A DNA stretch of 64,000 bases from Bacillota bacterium. Lineage in GTDB: Bacteria; Bacillota; Clostridia; Christensenellales; Aristaeellaceae. The DNA lies in contig JAFADG010000045.1 of NCBI GenBank assembly GCA_023425025.1, positions 14,138 through 78,137 on the forward strand. The letters are read 5' to 3'. The notes beneath the pieces are model-generated. The model made no database searches. It worked only from the letters and a program-made list of their open reading frames with translations, and was not told where the DNA came from. Positions 8,140 through 16,431 of this stretch are shown here, piece by piece. A program made the translations under genes and the position numbers. Numbering within the stretch: position 1 is the stretch's first letter; each line of letters starts with the position of its first letter.

Positions 8140-11100
8140 ATGGAATACCACCAGGGACTGCCCCTCAGGCAGGGGCTGTACGATCCAAGGAACGAACACG
8201 ACGCCTGCGGCATGGGCTTCGTCGTCCACATCGGGGGAGAAAAATCCCACGCTATTCTGGATGACGCCCTCACGGTTCTGGAAAACCTGAGCCACCGCGG
8301 CGCCCATGGCGCAGACGAGCATACTGGCGACGGGGCCGGCGTGCTGACACAAATTCCCCACGCGTTTTTCAAGCGGGACTTAAAGACACTGGGCATCATC
8401 CTGCCGGAGGCAGGACACTACGGGGTGGGTATGCTCTTTGCCCACAGGTACGAGGATTTCCGCAAAAAGCAAATGGCGGCCTTTGAGGACATTGTTGTCA
8501 GCGAGGGTCAAACCATTTTGGGCTGGCGGGAAGTGCCCATCGACTTTACCACCATCGGCGAAAGCGCCAAGGCCGCGCTGCCGCGCTTCATCCAGGTGTT
8601 CATCGGCAAGAGTGAAGACATCCCCTGCGGCATGGCCTTTGAGCGCAAGCTGTTCATGATCCGCAAGCTGGCGGAGAAGACCATTCCGAAAATGAGCGAG
8701 GACTACGGCGGCATTTTCTACTTTTCCAGCCTGTCCTCCAAGACCATTGTGTACAAGGGCATGCTCACGGCCTCCCAGCTTCGCAGCTTTTATCTGGACT
8801 TGTCGGACCTGGATTATGAAACCGCCCTGGCCATGGTCCACTCCCGCTTTTCCACCAACACCTTCCCCAGCTGGGAAAGGGCGCACCCCAACAGGTTCCT
8901 GGTACACAATGGCGAGATCAACACCATCCGCGGCAACGTGAACTGGATGAAGGCCCGCCAGCGCAGCATCGTATCCCCGCTGTTTGAGGACATATCAAAG
9001 GTCTGCCCGGTCATCGACGAAACCGGCAGCGATTCTTCGATGTTTGACAACTGCCTGGAGTTTTTGTACCTGATGGGCCGGTCGCTGCCCCATGCCGCGA
9101 TGATGATGATTCCCGAGCCCTGGGAGAAAAACGACCTCATGTCCCAGGAGAAGCGGGAATTTTACAAATACCAAAGCTTCCTCATGGAGCCCTGGGACGG
9201 CCCCGCCGCCATGGCGTTTTCTGACGGTGATGTGATCGGCGGCATGCTGGATCGAAACGGCCTGCGCCCCTCCCGCTACTATGTGACGAAGGACAACCGG
9301 GTCATCCTGGCCTCGGAAGTCGGCGTGGTGGATTTGAAGCCCGACAATGTGGCCTACAAGGGCCGCCTGGAGCCTGGCCGCATGCTGCTTATCGATACGG
9401 TGCAAAAGCGCATCATTGCCGATGAAGAACTAAAAAGCGTTGTCGCCAGGGAATACCCCTACCCGCAGTGGAACAAAGAGCATATCTTTCCGCTGAGCAG
9501 CCTGAATGTGGACGCTTATCAGCCGCAGCCTGTGCCCGAAAACCTGCTGACGCTGCAAAAGGCGTTTGGCTATACGTATGAGGATGTGTACAAATTTCTT
9601 ATGCCCATGGCGCAGGCGGCAGAAGACCCGGTAGGTTCCATGGGCATGGATACGCCCCTGGCCGTGCTGTCTGAAAAGCCGCAAATGCTTTATGTCTATT
9701 TCAAGCAGCTGTTTGCCCAGGTCACCAACCCGCCTATCGACGGCATACGGGAAGAGATCGTGACCTCCGCCAGCGTCTTTTTGGGTACCTCCGGCAACCT
9801 GCTAAAGCCCGATCAGGAGGAGCCCCACAGCCTGCTGCTGCCCCATCCCATTTTGACCAACGAGCAGCTGGCCGCCATCAAGGGACTGGATAACGGCACC
9901 TTTAAGACCGCCGTGGTTTCGCTGCTGTATAAAGTAAGCGACGGCCCCGGCGCCATGGAAAAGGCGCTGCACATCGTCAACCGCCTGGCCAGCCGTGCAA
10001 TCGCCGAGGGCGCGAATATTCTGGTCTTATCCGACCGGGGCGTGAACGCGGAATATGCCGCGCTGCCGGCATTGATTGCCTGCTCCGGGCTGCACCACAG
10101 CCTGATCCGCCGGGAAATCCGCACCAATGTGGGGCTGGTGCTGGAATCGGGCGAGCCTCGGGAGGTACACCATTTCTGCACGCTGCTGGGCTACGGCGTC
10201 ACCGCCATCAACCCCTATCTCGTGTTTGACACCATCCGTGATTTGGATCAAAAGGGGCTGCTGAACGGTATCGGCGCGGAGGAGGGCATTGCCCACTACA
10301 TTAAGGGCGCTGTCAAGGGCGTGTTGAAGGTGCTCACCAAAATGGGTATTTCCACCATACAAAGCTACCACGGCGCGCAGATTTTCGAGGCCGTAGGCAT
10401 TTCTCAGGCCGTCGTTGACAAGTACTTCACCCATACCCCCACAAGGCTGGAGGGCATCGGCCTGGAGGAAATCCACAAAGAGAACCAGTTGCGCCACGAA
10501 AGCGCCTATGCGGATAACTCTCCTTATAACGATACCCTGGAAACCGGCGGCACCTTTCAAAGCAAGGCCGATGGCGAGGAACATTTGTACAACCCCGAAA
10601 CCATTTACCTGTTGCAAAAGGCCTGCCGAAGCGGCGATTACAGCATTTTTAAATCCTTTTCCAAAAAGATCAACGAGGAACAGCTGGCCACCCTGCGCAG
10701 CCTGCTGGATTTCAAGTTTACCGCCGGCGAAACCATTCCCATTGAGGAAGTGGAGCCGGTGGAGCAAATCGTCAAGCGCTTCAAGACCGGGGCCATGTCC
10801 TACGGCTCCATCAGCCGCGAAGCCCACGAGTGCCTGGCCATCGCCATGAACCGCCTGGGCGGCAAGAGCAATACGGGTGAGGGCGGCGAAGACCCGGAGC
10901 GCTTTTTGCCTATGGAAAACGGCGATTCGAAAAAGAGCGCCATCAAGCAGGTGGCCTCCGGCCGCTTTGGCGTCACCAGCAACTACCTGGTCAACGCCAA
11001 GGAGATTCAGATTAAAATGGCCCAGGGCGCCAAGCCCGGCGAGGGCGGACAGCTGCCCGGCCGCAAGGTATACCCGGCCATTGCCAAAACCCGCCATTCC

Positions 11101-12705
11101 ACCCCCGGCGTAGGATTGATCTCTCCGCCGCCGCACCATGACATCTACTCCATTGAGGACTTGGCGGAACTGATCCACGACCTGAAAAACGCCAACCGGG
11201 ATGCCCGCATCAACGTAAAGCTGGTGTCGGAAGTTGGCGTGGGCACCATTGCCGCCGGTGTGGCCAAGGGCAAGGCGGATGTGATTTTGATCAGCGGCTA
11301 CGACGGCGGCACAGGCGCGTCGCCCTTAACCAGCATCAAGCATGCCGGCCTGCCCTGGGAAATGGGCTTGGCCGAAACCCACCAAACCCTGGTGCTCAAC
11401 CGCCTGCGGGACAGGGTGATATTGGAGACCGACGGCAAGCTGCTAACCGGCCGGGACGTGGTCATCGCCGCCATGCTGGGCGCGGAGGAGTTCGGTTTTG
11501 CCACTACGCCGCTGATCGCCCTGGGCTGCCTGATGATGCGGGTATGCAACCTGAACACCTGCCCCGTGGGCATCGCTACTCAGGATGAGAACCTTCGCAA
11601 GTGCTTTACCGGCAAGCCGGAATATGTGGAAAATTTCATGCGCTTTATCGCCAGGGAAATGCGGGAGATCATGTCCCGCCTTGGCATACGCACCATCAAT
11701 GAGCTGGTGGGCCGCACCGATAAGCTCAAAACCAAAGAAAACCTGCTCCACTGGAAGGCGAACAAGCTGGATTTGTCGCCCATCCTCTACCAGCCCTACG
11801 CCGGGGCGGATGTGGGCCGCTTCCACAAGCAGGGCCAAAGGCACAACCTGGAAAAAAGCCTGGGCATGAAAAAGCTGCTGCGCATGTGCAAGCCGGCCCT
11901 GGAAAGCGGCACGCCCATCCGTGCCAAGCTGCAGATCCGCAATGTGGACCGGGTGGTGGGCACCCTGGTAGGCAGCGAGATTTCCAAAAAGTACGGCGAA
12001 AGCGGCCTGCCTGCCGATACCATCCATTTGCAGTTTGTGGGCTCCGCCGGCCAGAGCTTCGGCGCGTTCGCGCCCAAAGGCCTGACCCTGGAGCTTCAAG
12101 GCGACGCCAACGACTATTTCGGCAAAGGCCTGTCCGGCGGCAAGATCATCGCCTATCCGCCCAAGGCGCCGGGCTTTGCGCCGGAGGAGAACATTCTCAT
12201 CGGCAACGTGGCCTTTTATGGCGCCACCGGGGGCGAGGCGTATTTGAGCGGCGTGGCCGGCGAACGCTTTTGCGTGCGCAACAGCGGCATCACCGCCGTG
12301 GTGGAGGGCGTGGGCGACCACGGCTGCGAGTATATGACCGGCGGCCGCGTGGTGGTGCTGGGAAGTACCGGCCGCAACTTCGCGGCCGGCATGTCCGGCG
12401 GCATCGCCTACGTGCTGGACTTTGAGGAGATGCGCTGCAACAAATCCATGGTGCTGCTGGAAGGCTTCGCGTCCGACAAGGAAAAGCAGCAGGTGAAGGA
12501 ACTTGTGCAAAAGCATGTGGCTCTCACCGGCAGCCCGGTAGGGGAGCGGGTGCTGGCCGATTGGGAGGCTTACGCCAAGCGCTTCACCCGCGTGATCCCC
12601 AAGGATTACAAGCAGATGATGCAGTATATCGAGGAAGCAAGTGCTTCTGGCTTAACGGGCGAGGAAGCCCTGATGGCCGCCTTTGAGCGCGGGGGGAAGG
12701 GGTAA
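8140..12705 (+). CDS. gltB: Glutamate synthase large (alpha) subunit (1521 aa)
   Basis: Makes glutamate from glutamine and 2-oxoglutarate; the large subunit carries glutaminase and synthase sites. A short propeptide precedes C23 (DACGMGF), the N-terminal nucleophile of the class II glutaminase domain (~23-430). Then come the central domain (~470-780), the FMN-binding synthase barrel (~830-1220, with GEGGQLPGRKVYP and ISGYDGGTGASPL; the 3Fe-4S cysteines lie in CLMMRVCNLNTCPVG), and the C-terminal beta-helix GXGXG domain. An ATG also exists at 8128, but GGTGA at 8131-8135 fits an ATG at 8140 better. gltD follows 158 bp downstream, with a dispersed repeat between them. Confidence 0.96.
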   Translation: MEYHQGLPLRQGLYDPRNEHDACGMGFVVHIGGEKSHAILDDALTVLENLSHRGAHGADEHTGDGAGVLTQIPHAFFKRDLKTLGIILPEAGHYGVGMLFAHRYEDFRKKQMAAFEDIVVSEGQTILGWREVPIDFTTIGESAKAALPRFIQVFIGKSEDIPCGMAFERKLFMIRKLAEKTIPKMSEDYGGIFYFSSLSSKTIVYKGMLTASQLRSFYLDLSDLDYETALAMVHSRFSTNTFPSWERAHPNRFLVHNGEINTIRGNVNWMKARQRSIVSPLFEDISKVCPVIDETGSDSSMFDNCLEFLYLMGRSLPHAAMMMIPEPWEKNDLMSQEKREFYKYQSFLMEPWDGPAAMAFSDGDVIGGMLDRNGLRPSRYYVTKDNRVILASEVGVVDLKPDNVAYKGRLEPGRMLLIDTVQKRIIADEELKSVVAREYPYPQWNKEHIFPLSSLNVDAYQPQPVPENLLTLQKAFGYTYEDVYKFLMPMAQAAEDPVGSMGMDTPLAVLSEKPQMLYVYFKQLFAQVTNPPIDGIREEIVTSASVFLGTSGNLLKPDQEEPHSLLLPHPILTNEQLAAIKGLDNGTFKTAVVSLLYKVSDGPGAMEKALHIVNRLASRAIAEGANILVLSDRGVNAEYAALPALIACSGLHHSLIRREIRTNVGLVLESGEPREVHHFCTLLGYGVTAINPYLVFDTIRDLDQKGLLNGIGAEEGIAHYIKGAVKGVLKVLTKMGISTIQSYHGAQIFEAVGISQAVVDKYFTHTPTRLEGIGLEEIHKENQLRHESAYADNSPYNDTLETGGTFQSKADGEEHLYNPETIYLLQKACRSGDYSIFKSFSKKINEEQLATLRSLLDFKFTAGETIPIEEVEPVEQIVKRFKTGAMSYGSISREAHECLAIAMNRLGGKSNTGEGGEDPERFLPMENGDSKKSAIKQVASGRFGVTSNYLVNAKEIQIKMAQGAKPGEGGQLPGRKVYPAIAKTRHSTPGVGLISPPPHHDIYSIEDLAELIHDLKNANRDARINVKLVSEVGVGTIAAGVAKGKADVILISGYDGGTGASPLTSIKHAGLPWEMGLAETHQTLVLNRLRDRVILETDGKLLTGRDVVIAAMLGAEEFGFATTPLIALGCLMMRVCNLNTCPVGIATQDENLRKCFTGKPEYVENFMRFIAREMREIMSRLGIRTINELVGRTDKLKTKENLLHWKANKLDLSPILYQPYAGADVGRFHKQGQRHNLEKSLGMKKLLRMCKPALESGTPIRAKLQIRNVDRVVGTLVGSEISKKYGESGLPADTIHLQFVGSAGQSFGAFAPKGLTLELQGDANDYFGKGLSGGKIIAYPPKAPGFAPEENILIGNVAFYGATGGEAYLSGVAGERFCVRNSGITAVVEGVGDHGCEYMTGGRVVVLGSTGRNFAAGMSGGIAYVLDFEEMRCNKSMVLLEGFASDKEKQQVKELVQKHVALTGSPVGERVLADWEAYAKRFTRVIPKDYKQMMQYIEEASASGLTGEEALMAAFERGGKG

Positions 12706-12744
12706 GGCAAATACCTTTCCGATATTTATTTTCATAGAGGTTTC

Positions 12745-12802
12745 CGTCCGAAGGTTTCCAAAGGGCGACCGGAAAGCCCTTTGGTCGCGCCTATCAAGGC
12801 GC
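12745..12802 (+). repeat. Dispersed hairpin repeat, family R1 copy A
   Basis: Contains CCAAAGGGC (12758-12766) and GCCCTTTGG (12776-12784), a perfect 9-bp stem, flanked by CGTCCGAAGG and by a second small hairpin (GCGCC..GGCGC). Three more copies occur at 16,318, 18,826 and 20,869, in both orientations and always between genes. Here it sits between gltB and gltD. Confidence 0.85.
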
Positions 12803-12863
12803 GAAATATCCCAATCACAATGATTATCTTAACGACCTCACTTTTGACATTGAGGTGAATACA

Positions 12864-14348
12864 GTGGCAAAACCCACCGGTTTCCTGGAATACCAGCGCG
12901 TCAATTATCCCAAGCGCTCCCCGGCGGACCGTCTCACCGACTGGCAGGAAATCCGACTGCCCGCCGATCCTATCGAGGTCAAAACCCAGGCGGCCCGCTG
13001 CATGAACTGCGGCATCCCTTTTTGCCATGGCGGCATCCTGCTTGCCGGCATGGCCGCCGGCTGCCCGGTGCATAACCTCATCCCTGAATGGAACGACCTC
13101 GTCTACCGCAACCAGTGGCACGAGGCTTACCTGCGCCTGCAGCGCACCAACCCCTTCCCCGAGTTCACGGGCCGTGTTTGCCCCGCACCCTGCGAGGGCA
13201 GCTGCACCGAGGGCTACCACATGGAGCCCGTGACCATCAGCGCCCTGGAATACGAAATCATTGAGCGCGCCTACAAAGAGGGCTGGGTCAAGGCCCAGCA
13301 CGCCAAGCCCACCGGCAAAAAGGTCGCCGTGGTCGGCTCCGGCCCCGCAGGCCTTTCCGCCGCGTATTTTTTGAACTACGTCGGCCATGCTGTCACCGTT
13401 TTTGAACGGCAGGATCGGCCTGGCGGCCTTTTAACCTACGGTATACCCAACATGAAGCTGGATAAGGCCGTGGTGGACCGCCGCGTCGCGCTCATGAAAG
13501 AATCGGGCATCCACTTCATCATAAATACCGAAGTGGGCCGCGATATCCCCGCACAGCAGCTGCTTGCGGAATTTGATGCGGTGCTTATAAGCGGCGGTGC
13601 GACCAAGCCCCGTGGCCTGACCGTGCCGGGCAAGAACCTAAACGGCGTGCACTTTGCCGTGGACTTTTTGACCGCAAATACCAAGCATGTGCTGGACGGC
13701 GCACAGCCCGAAGGCTACATCAGCGCCAAAGACAAGCAAGTGATCATATTGGGCGGCGGCGATACCGGCACCGACTGCGTGGCCACCAGCCTTCGCCAGG
13801 GCTGCAAAAGCGTGGTCCAGTTCGAGATCATGCCGGAGCCGCCGGAGCACCGCATTGCCGCCGACAACCCCTGGCCCGAATGGCCCAAAAAGCTGAAGGT
13901 GGATTATGGCCAGGAGGAAGCCATACACGTGGCCGGCCGCGACCCGCGGTATTACCTCATCAACACCAAAGAGCTCATCGGCGATGAAAACGGCCACGTC
14001 AAAGAGGTGTGCACCGTGAACATCGACTGGATCAAAAATGCCCAGGGCCGCCTGATCCCCCAGGAGATACCCGGCAGCGAACGCATTTGGCCCGCCGACC
14101 TCGTTCTCCTGGCCATGGGCTTCCTGGGCCCGGAAGACACCCTCCCCAACGCCCTCACCCTGGATCGCGACGAGCGCAGCAATATAAAGGCCGCCTATGG
14201 CTCCTTCCAGACCAGCACCGATAAGGTCTTTGCCGCCGGGGATATGCGCCGCGGTCAAAGTCTCGTCGTCTGGGCCATTCAGGAAGGCAAGCTCGCCGCT
14301 AGGGAAATCGACAAGTTCCTGACCGGGAAATCGGTGATTGTGGAGTAG
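12864..14348 (+). CDS. gltD: Glutamate synthase small (beta) subunit (494 aa)
   Basis: Takes electrons from NAD(P)H through FAD and two 4Fe-4S clusters and passes them to GltB. N-terminal cysteine-rich Fe-S domain (CMNCGIPFCHG, then CPAPCEGSC) at ~45-110; FAD-binding GSGPAGLSAAYFL at ~160; NAD(P)H-binding GGGDTGTDCVATS at ~300; a C-terminal FAD motif (FAAGDMRRGQSLVVWA) near 460. Start chosen at GTG 12864, which gives the usual MAKPTGFLEY N-terminus and has TGAGGTGA 5 nt upstream; an in-frame GTG at 12855 is the alternative. Forms one unit with gltB. Confidence 0.96.
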   Translation: MAKPTGFLEYQRVNYPKRSPADRLTDWQEIRLPADPIEVKTQAARCMNCGIPFCHGGILLAGMAAGCPVHNLIPEWNDLVYRNQWHEAYLRLQRTNPFPEFTGRVCPAPCEGSCTEGYHMEPVTISALEYEIIERAYKEGWVKAQHAKPTGKKVAVVGSGPAGLSAAYFLNYVGHAVTVFERQDRPGGLLTYGIPNMKLDKAVVDRRVALMKESGIHFIINTEVGRDIPAQQLLAEFDAVLISGGATKPRGLTVPGKNLNGVHFAVDFLTANTKHVLDGAQPEGYISAKDKQVIILGGGDTGTDCVATSLRQGCKSVVQFEIMPEPPEHRIAADNPWPEWPKKLKVDYGQEEAIHVAGRDPRYYLINTKELIGDENGHVKEVCTVNIDWIKNAQGRLIPQEIPGSERIWPADLVLLAMGFLGPEDTLPNALTLDRDERSNIKAAYGSFQTSTDKVFAAGDMRRGQSLVVWAIQEGKLAAREIDKFLTGKSVIVE

Positions 14349-14367
14349 GGCTTGATGGATGGCAAGC

Positions 14368-14401
14368 GGGGAGGGAGCTTTTTGAAAAAATCTCCCTCCC
14401 C
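14368..14401. other. 10-bp perfect stem-loop after gltD
   Basis: GGGGAGGGAG (14368-14377) pairs with CTCCCTCCCC (14392-14401). There is no T tract on either side, so it is more likely an mRNA 3'-stabiliser than a terminator; the terminator lies 50 bp further on. Confidence 0.6.
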
Positions 14402-14450
14402 GTACACCACCCGAAAAACTTCAATAAATCATTATATGGCATTTGTGAAA

Positions 14451-14481
14451 GACGCAATGGTAAGCGGCCATTGCGTCTTTT
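14451..14481. terminator. Bidirectional terminator between gltD and the small 58-aa gene
   Basis: GACGCAATGG (14451-14460) pairs with CCATTGCGTC (14468-14477), followed by TTTTG. The genes on either side converge here. Confidence 0.85.
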
Positions 14482-14483
14482 GA

Positions 14484-14660
14484 TTAATCATGCCTTTGAA
14501 TGCTGTCACCTTCCGACAAGACAGCATTCAAAGGCGGTTTGCTCTGGATTTCATTTTCGGCATACGTGTTTTCACCTTGCTGCTGCGCTTCAACAAGGGT
14601 ATCCACCGCATCCGCCACCATTGCGGCAAGCTGAAAGTACATTTTTTCATAATCCGGCAC
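14484..14660 (-). CDS. Small conserved-type protein of unknown function (58 aa)
   Basis: GTG at 14660 with AAAGGAG 9 nt upstream; reads VPDYEKMYFQLAAMVADAVD and ends at a TAA at 14484-14486. The N-terminal half is a regular amphipathic helix (hydrophobics at i, i+3/4), the C-terminal half is polar and low in structure. Short proteins with a similar PDYEKMYF start are, to my recollection, frequent beside XRE regulators in Clostridia, but I know no function. Divergent from the XRE gene at 14,793 with three shared operators between them, so the two are probably co-regulated. The last third of the gene contains a 15-bp perfect inverted repeat (14493-14507 / 14520-14534). Confidence 0.7.
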   Translation of the reverse strand: MPDYEKMYFQLAAMVADAVDTLVEAQQQGENTYAENEIQSKPPLNAVLSEGDSIQRHD

Positions 14661-14682
14661 CGAAACACACTCCTTTAAGCAT

Positions 14683-14783
14683 TAGTGTTATATCACTGAT
14701 TATAACACAAAATAAAATCTAGTGCTATATCACTAACATCAAATCAAATTCTTTTTTATGATTTGTATAGTGATAAAACACTA
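14683..14783. promoter_or_regulatory. Three copies of operator TAGTG-N6-CACTA
   Basis: Sites at 14683-14698 (TAGTGTTATATCACTG), 14720-14735 (TAGTGCTATATCACTA) and 14768-14783 (TAGTGATAAAACACTA) fill the 132-bp gap between the divergent 58-aa gene and the XRE gene. Spacing is 37 and 48 bp. The obvious binder is the XRE protein itself. Confidence 0.75.
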
Positions 14784-14792
14784 GGGGGGCAT

Positions 14793-15035
14793 ATGGACAC
14801 CAGACAAGCCGTGGCGGATAGAATCATGGAACTTTGCAACGAACGCAATATAACCCCCAACGCGTTAAGCTATCGCGCGGGGGTACCGCAGTCTACCATT
14901 AAAAGCATATTGAACGCGGAAAGTTTGAATCCGGGAATTGTGACGATCAAGAAATTGTGTGATGGGTTGGAGGTTACGCTGGTGGAGTTTTTTGATACGG
15001 GGATTTTTCGTGGGCTGGAGCAGGAAATCAAGTGA
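14793..15035 (+). CDS. XRE family transcriptional regulator (80 aa)
   Basis: Essentially a bare Cro/CI-type helix-turn-helix: residues ~5-65 with ITPNALSYRAGVPQSTIKSI as the HTH core. No sensor domain is attached. ATG 14793 is preceded by a GGGGGG ribosome-binding site; the frame stays open upstream to a TTG at 14763, but that codon overlaps the third operator. The last operator lies only 9 bp before the ATG, a typical autorepression layout. Likely represses itself and the divergent 58-aa gene. Confidence 0.9.
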   Translation: MDTRQAVADRIMELCNERNITPNALSYRAGVPQSTIKSILNAESLNPGIVTIKKLCDGLEVTLVEFFDTGIFRGLEQEIK

Positions 15036-15086
15036 TTGCATTTAAGCTGAGATATAAGTGCGGGGATGATTTCTTACATAAGGGAA

Positions 15087-15160
15087 GTTCTCCGCAAAGA
15101 ATCTTGAGCCTCTTGCCATATAAAGATTCTTCGATCGCTTCACTCTCTCAAAATGACACA
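15087..15160. repeat. Dispersed intergenic repeat (AAGATTCTTCG..AAATGACA type)
   Basis: Contains AAGATTCTTCGATCGCTTCA followed by CTCTCTCAAAATGACACA, a sequence style that recurs between genes in many Firmicutes. Only this copy is clear in the window. The 282 bp between 15,036 and 15,317 hold nothing else I can support. Confidence 0.5.
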
Positions 15161-15317
15161 CTGATCCTTTCATCAGTGTTTTTCCAAGGGTATAGCTCTG
15201 TTTGTACCTTGAACGATAACTTCTCTGCATGTATAATATTGGTAAACAACACCTAAGATGAATAAGGGCCAATTAGCCGTATCCTCTTCATCCCTTTGTC
15301 ACAGAAAGGAGCCTCCC

Positions 15318-15632
15318 ATGTATTATTGCGAAAAATGCATGCTTCTCACTCCAGAAAACCACTGCCTCACCTGCGGCGCGGAATACCTGCATCCTCCGGA
15401 AGAAGGCCAGCCCTGCTTCCTCACGGAAAAAGAATCCCTGTGGAGCGGCATGCTGGCGGATGTCCTAAATCAAAAGAACATACCCTTTGTGCAAAAGCCA
15501 TTGTTTGGCGCAGGCCTTGCCATGAAAGCCGGACCGGCCATGGAGCGGTACCGGTTTTATGTTCCGTTCTCCTTCTATTCCGCCGCTCAAGAGATAGTGG
15601 AAGAATTGTTTGGGGAAACCAGCGAAAAATAA
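15318..15632 (+). CDS. Zinc-ribbon plus DUF2007-like small protein (104 aa)
   Basis: N-terminal zinc ribbon: C5 and C8 in CEKC, then CLTC near residues 18-21. The C-terminal half (LADVLNQKNIPFVQKPLFG, then YRFYVPFSFYSAAQEIVEEL) has the beta-alpha pattern of DUF2007-type putative signal-transducing proteins. ATG 15318 follows AAAGGAG by 6 nt. Function unknown; DUF2007 domains are thought to be small regulatory or binding modules. Stands alone, with the YkvA-like gene 200 bp downstream on the same strand. Confidence 0.75.
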   Translation: MYYCEKCMLLTPENHCLTCGAEYLHPPEEGQPCFLTEKESLWSGMLADVLNQKNIPFVQKPLFGAGLAMKAGPAMERYRFYVPFSFYSAAQEIVEELFGETSEK

Positions 15633-15835
15633 TGTGCCTGACTACAAAAGAAGTAAGAAGCATGTTCTTTCTATTCCGGCGCTTCCTCCGCCTGTTTTAT
15701 ATGCGAAAAACATTCTGTTTCTTGATTGCCTTTTTATCTGGCATGCAAAAGCGCGCACCTTGGCAGAATACAAGCAATACGCTTTAGGCCCGGAACGATG
15801 GCTATGCGGCATAGAAAGGATTCTGCCAGGCTTTT

Positions 15836-16207
15836 ATGAAACTCCTAGCGCGCGCCAAACGATTAAAAGGCGATATCCCTGCCGTATTTCTGGCGCTTTT
15901 TAAGCGGGAGACGCCATGGCCGGCGAAAGTGATCGCCTTCCTGGCGGTGGGGTATGCCTTGTCGCCCATTGATCTGATTCCAGGCTTCATCCCGGTATTG
16001 GGGTCCTTGGATGATCTGATTCTCGTGCCGGCGCTGGTGGCGCTAGCGGCGCGATGGATTCCACAGCCTGTGATGGGGAAATGCCGTGCGAAAACGCAAG
16101 CGCTGTGGAAGGATGGGAAGCATAAGTTCTGGTATTATATCGTGCCTATGGGGATTATATTGCTATTGCTTCTTTTCTTCCTGGTAAAACAGATATTCGG
16201 ATTTTGA
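15836..16207 (+). CDS. YkvA-like (DUF1232) membrane protein (123 aa)
   Basis: Contains the DUF1232 core VGYALSPIDLIPGFIPVLGSLDDLILVPAL at ~39-68, here shown only as a pattern of two short hydrophobic segments around SPIDLIP. A further transmembrane helix (IVPMGIILLLLLFFLVKQI) ends the protein. The family is widespread and functionally uncharacterised. The start at 15836 has a weak AGAAAGGA site 12 nt upstream. Confidence 0.8.
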   Translation: MKLLARAKRLKGDIPAVFLALFKRETPWPAKVIAFLAVGYALSPIDLIPGFIPVLGSLDDLILVPALVALAARWIPQPVMGKCRAKTQALWKDGKHKFWYYIVPMGIILLLLLFFLVKQIFGF

Positions 16208-16223
16208 ATGAAGGCAACCAGTC

Positions 16224-16282
16224 ATGCAGCCTTGTGAAACTCCCTTTATCTGCATAAAGGGGCTGTCGTGCTAAGGCTGCAT
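16224..16282 (+). other. Nested inverted repeats after the YkvA-like gene
   Basis: Outer arms ATGCAGCCTT (16224-16233) and AAGGCTGCAT (16273-16282) are perfect over 10 bp. They enclose an inner perfect hairpin, CCCTTTAT/ATAAAGGG (16242-16261). No clear T tract follows, so terminator function is uncertain. Confidence 0.55.
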
Positions 16283-16317
16283 TTTGCATAATGCGATTCA
16301 AGAAGAGGGATATCACG

Positions 16318-16371
16318 TCTTCGGACGCGACCAAAGGGCTTTCCGATCGCCCTTTGGAAACCTTCGGACGC
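16318..16371 (-). repeat. Dispersed hairpin repeat, family R1 copy B
   Basis: Reverse orientation relative to copy A, differing at about two positions over 47 bp. Lies just past the 3' end of nspC. Confidence 0.85.
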
Positions 16372-16431
16372 CATCTTCTTGGATATTCATGCAGTTTGCG
16401 CTTAACATGACAGCCCTGTATTGTTGCTATC

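Noticed and set aside
10027..12516. Long minus-strand frames opposite gltB
   Set aside because: Composition is that of the reverse complement of a GC-rich gene; no ribosome-binding sites.
12732..13388. 218-codon minus-strand frame opposite gltD
   Set aside because: Begins in the R1 repeat and runs antisense to gltD.
15610..15903. 97-codon frame between the DUF2007-like and YkvA-like genes
   Set aside because: Overlaps both genes and has no start signal or protein-like pattern.
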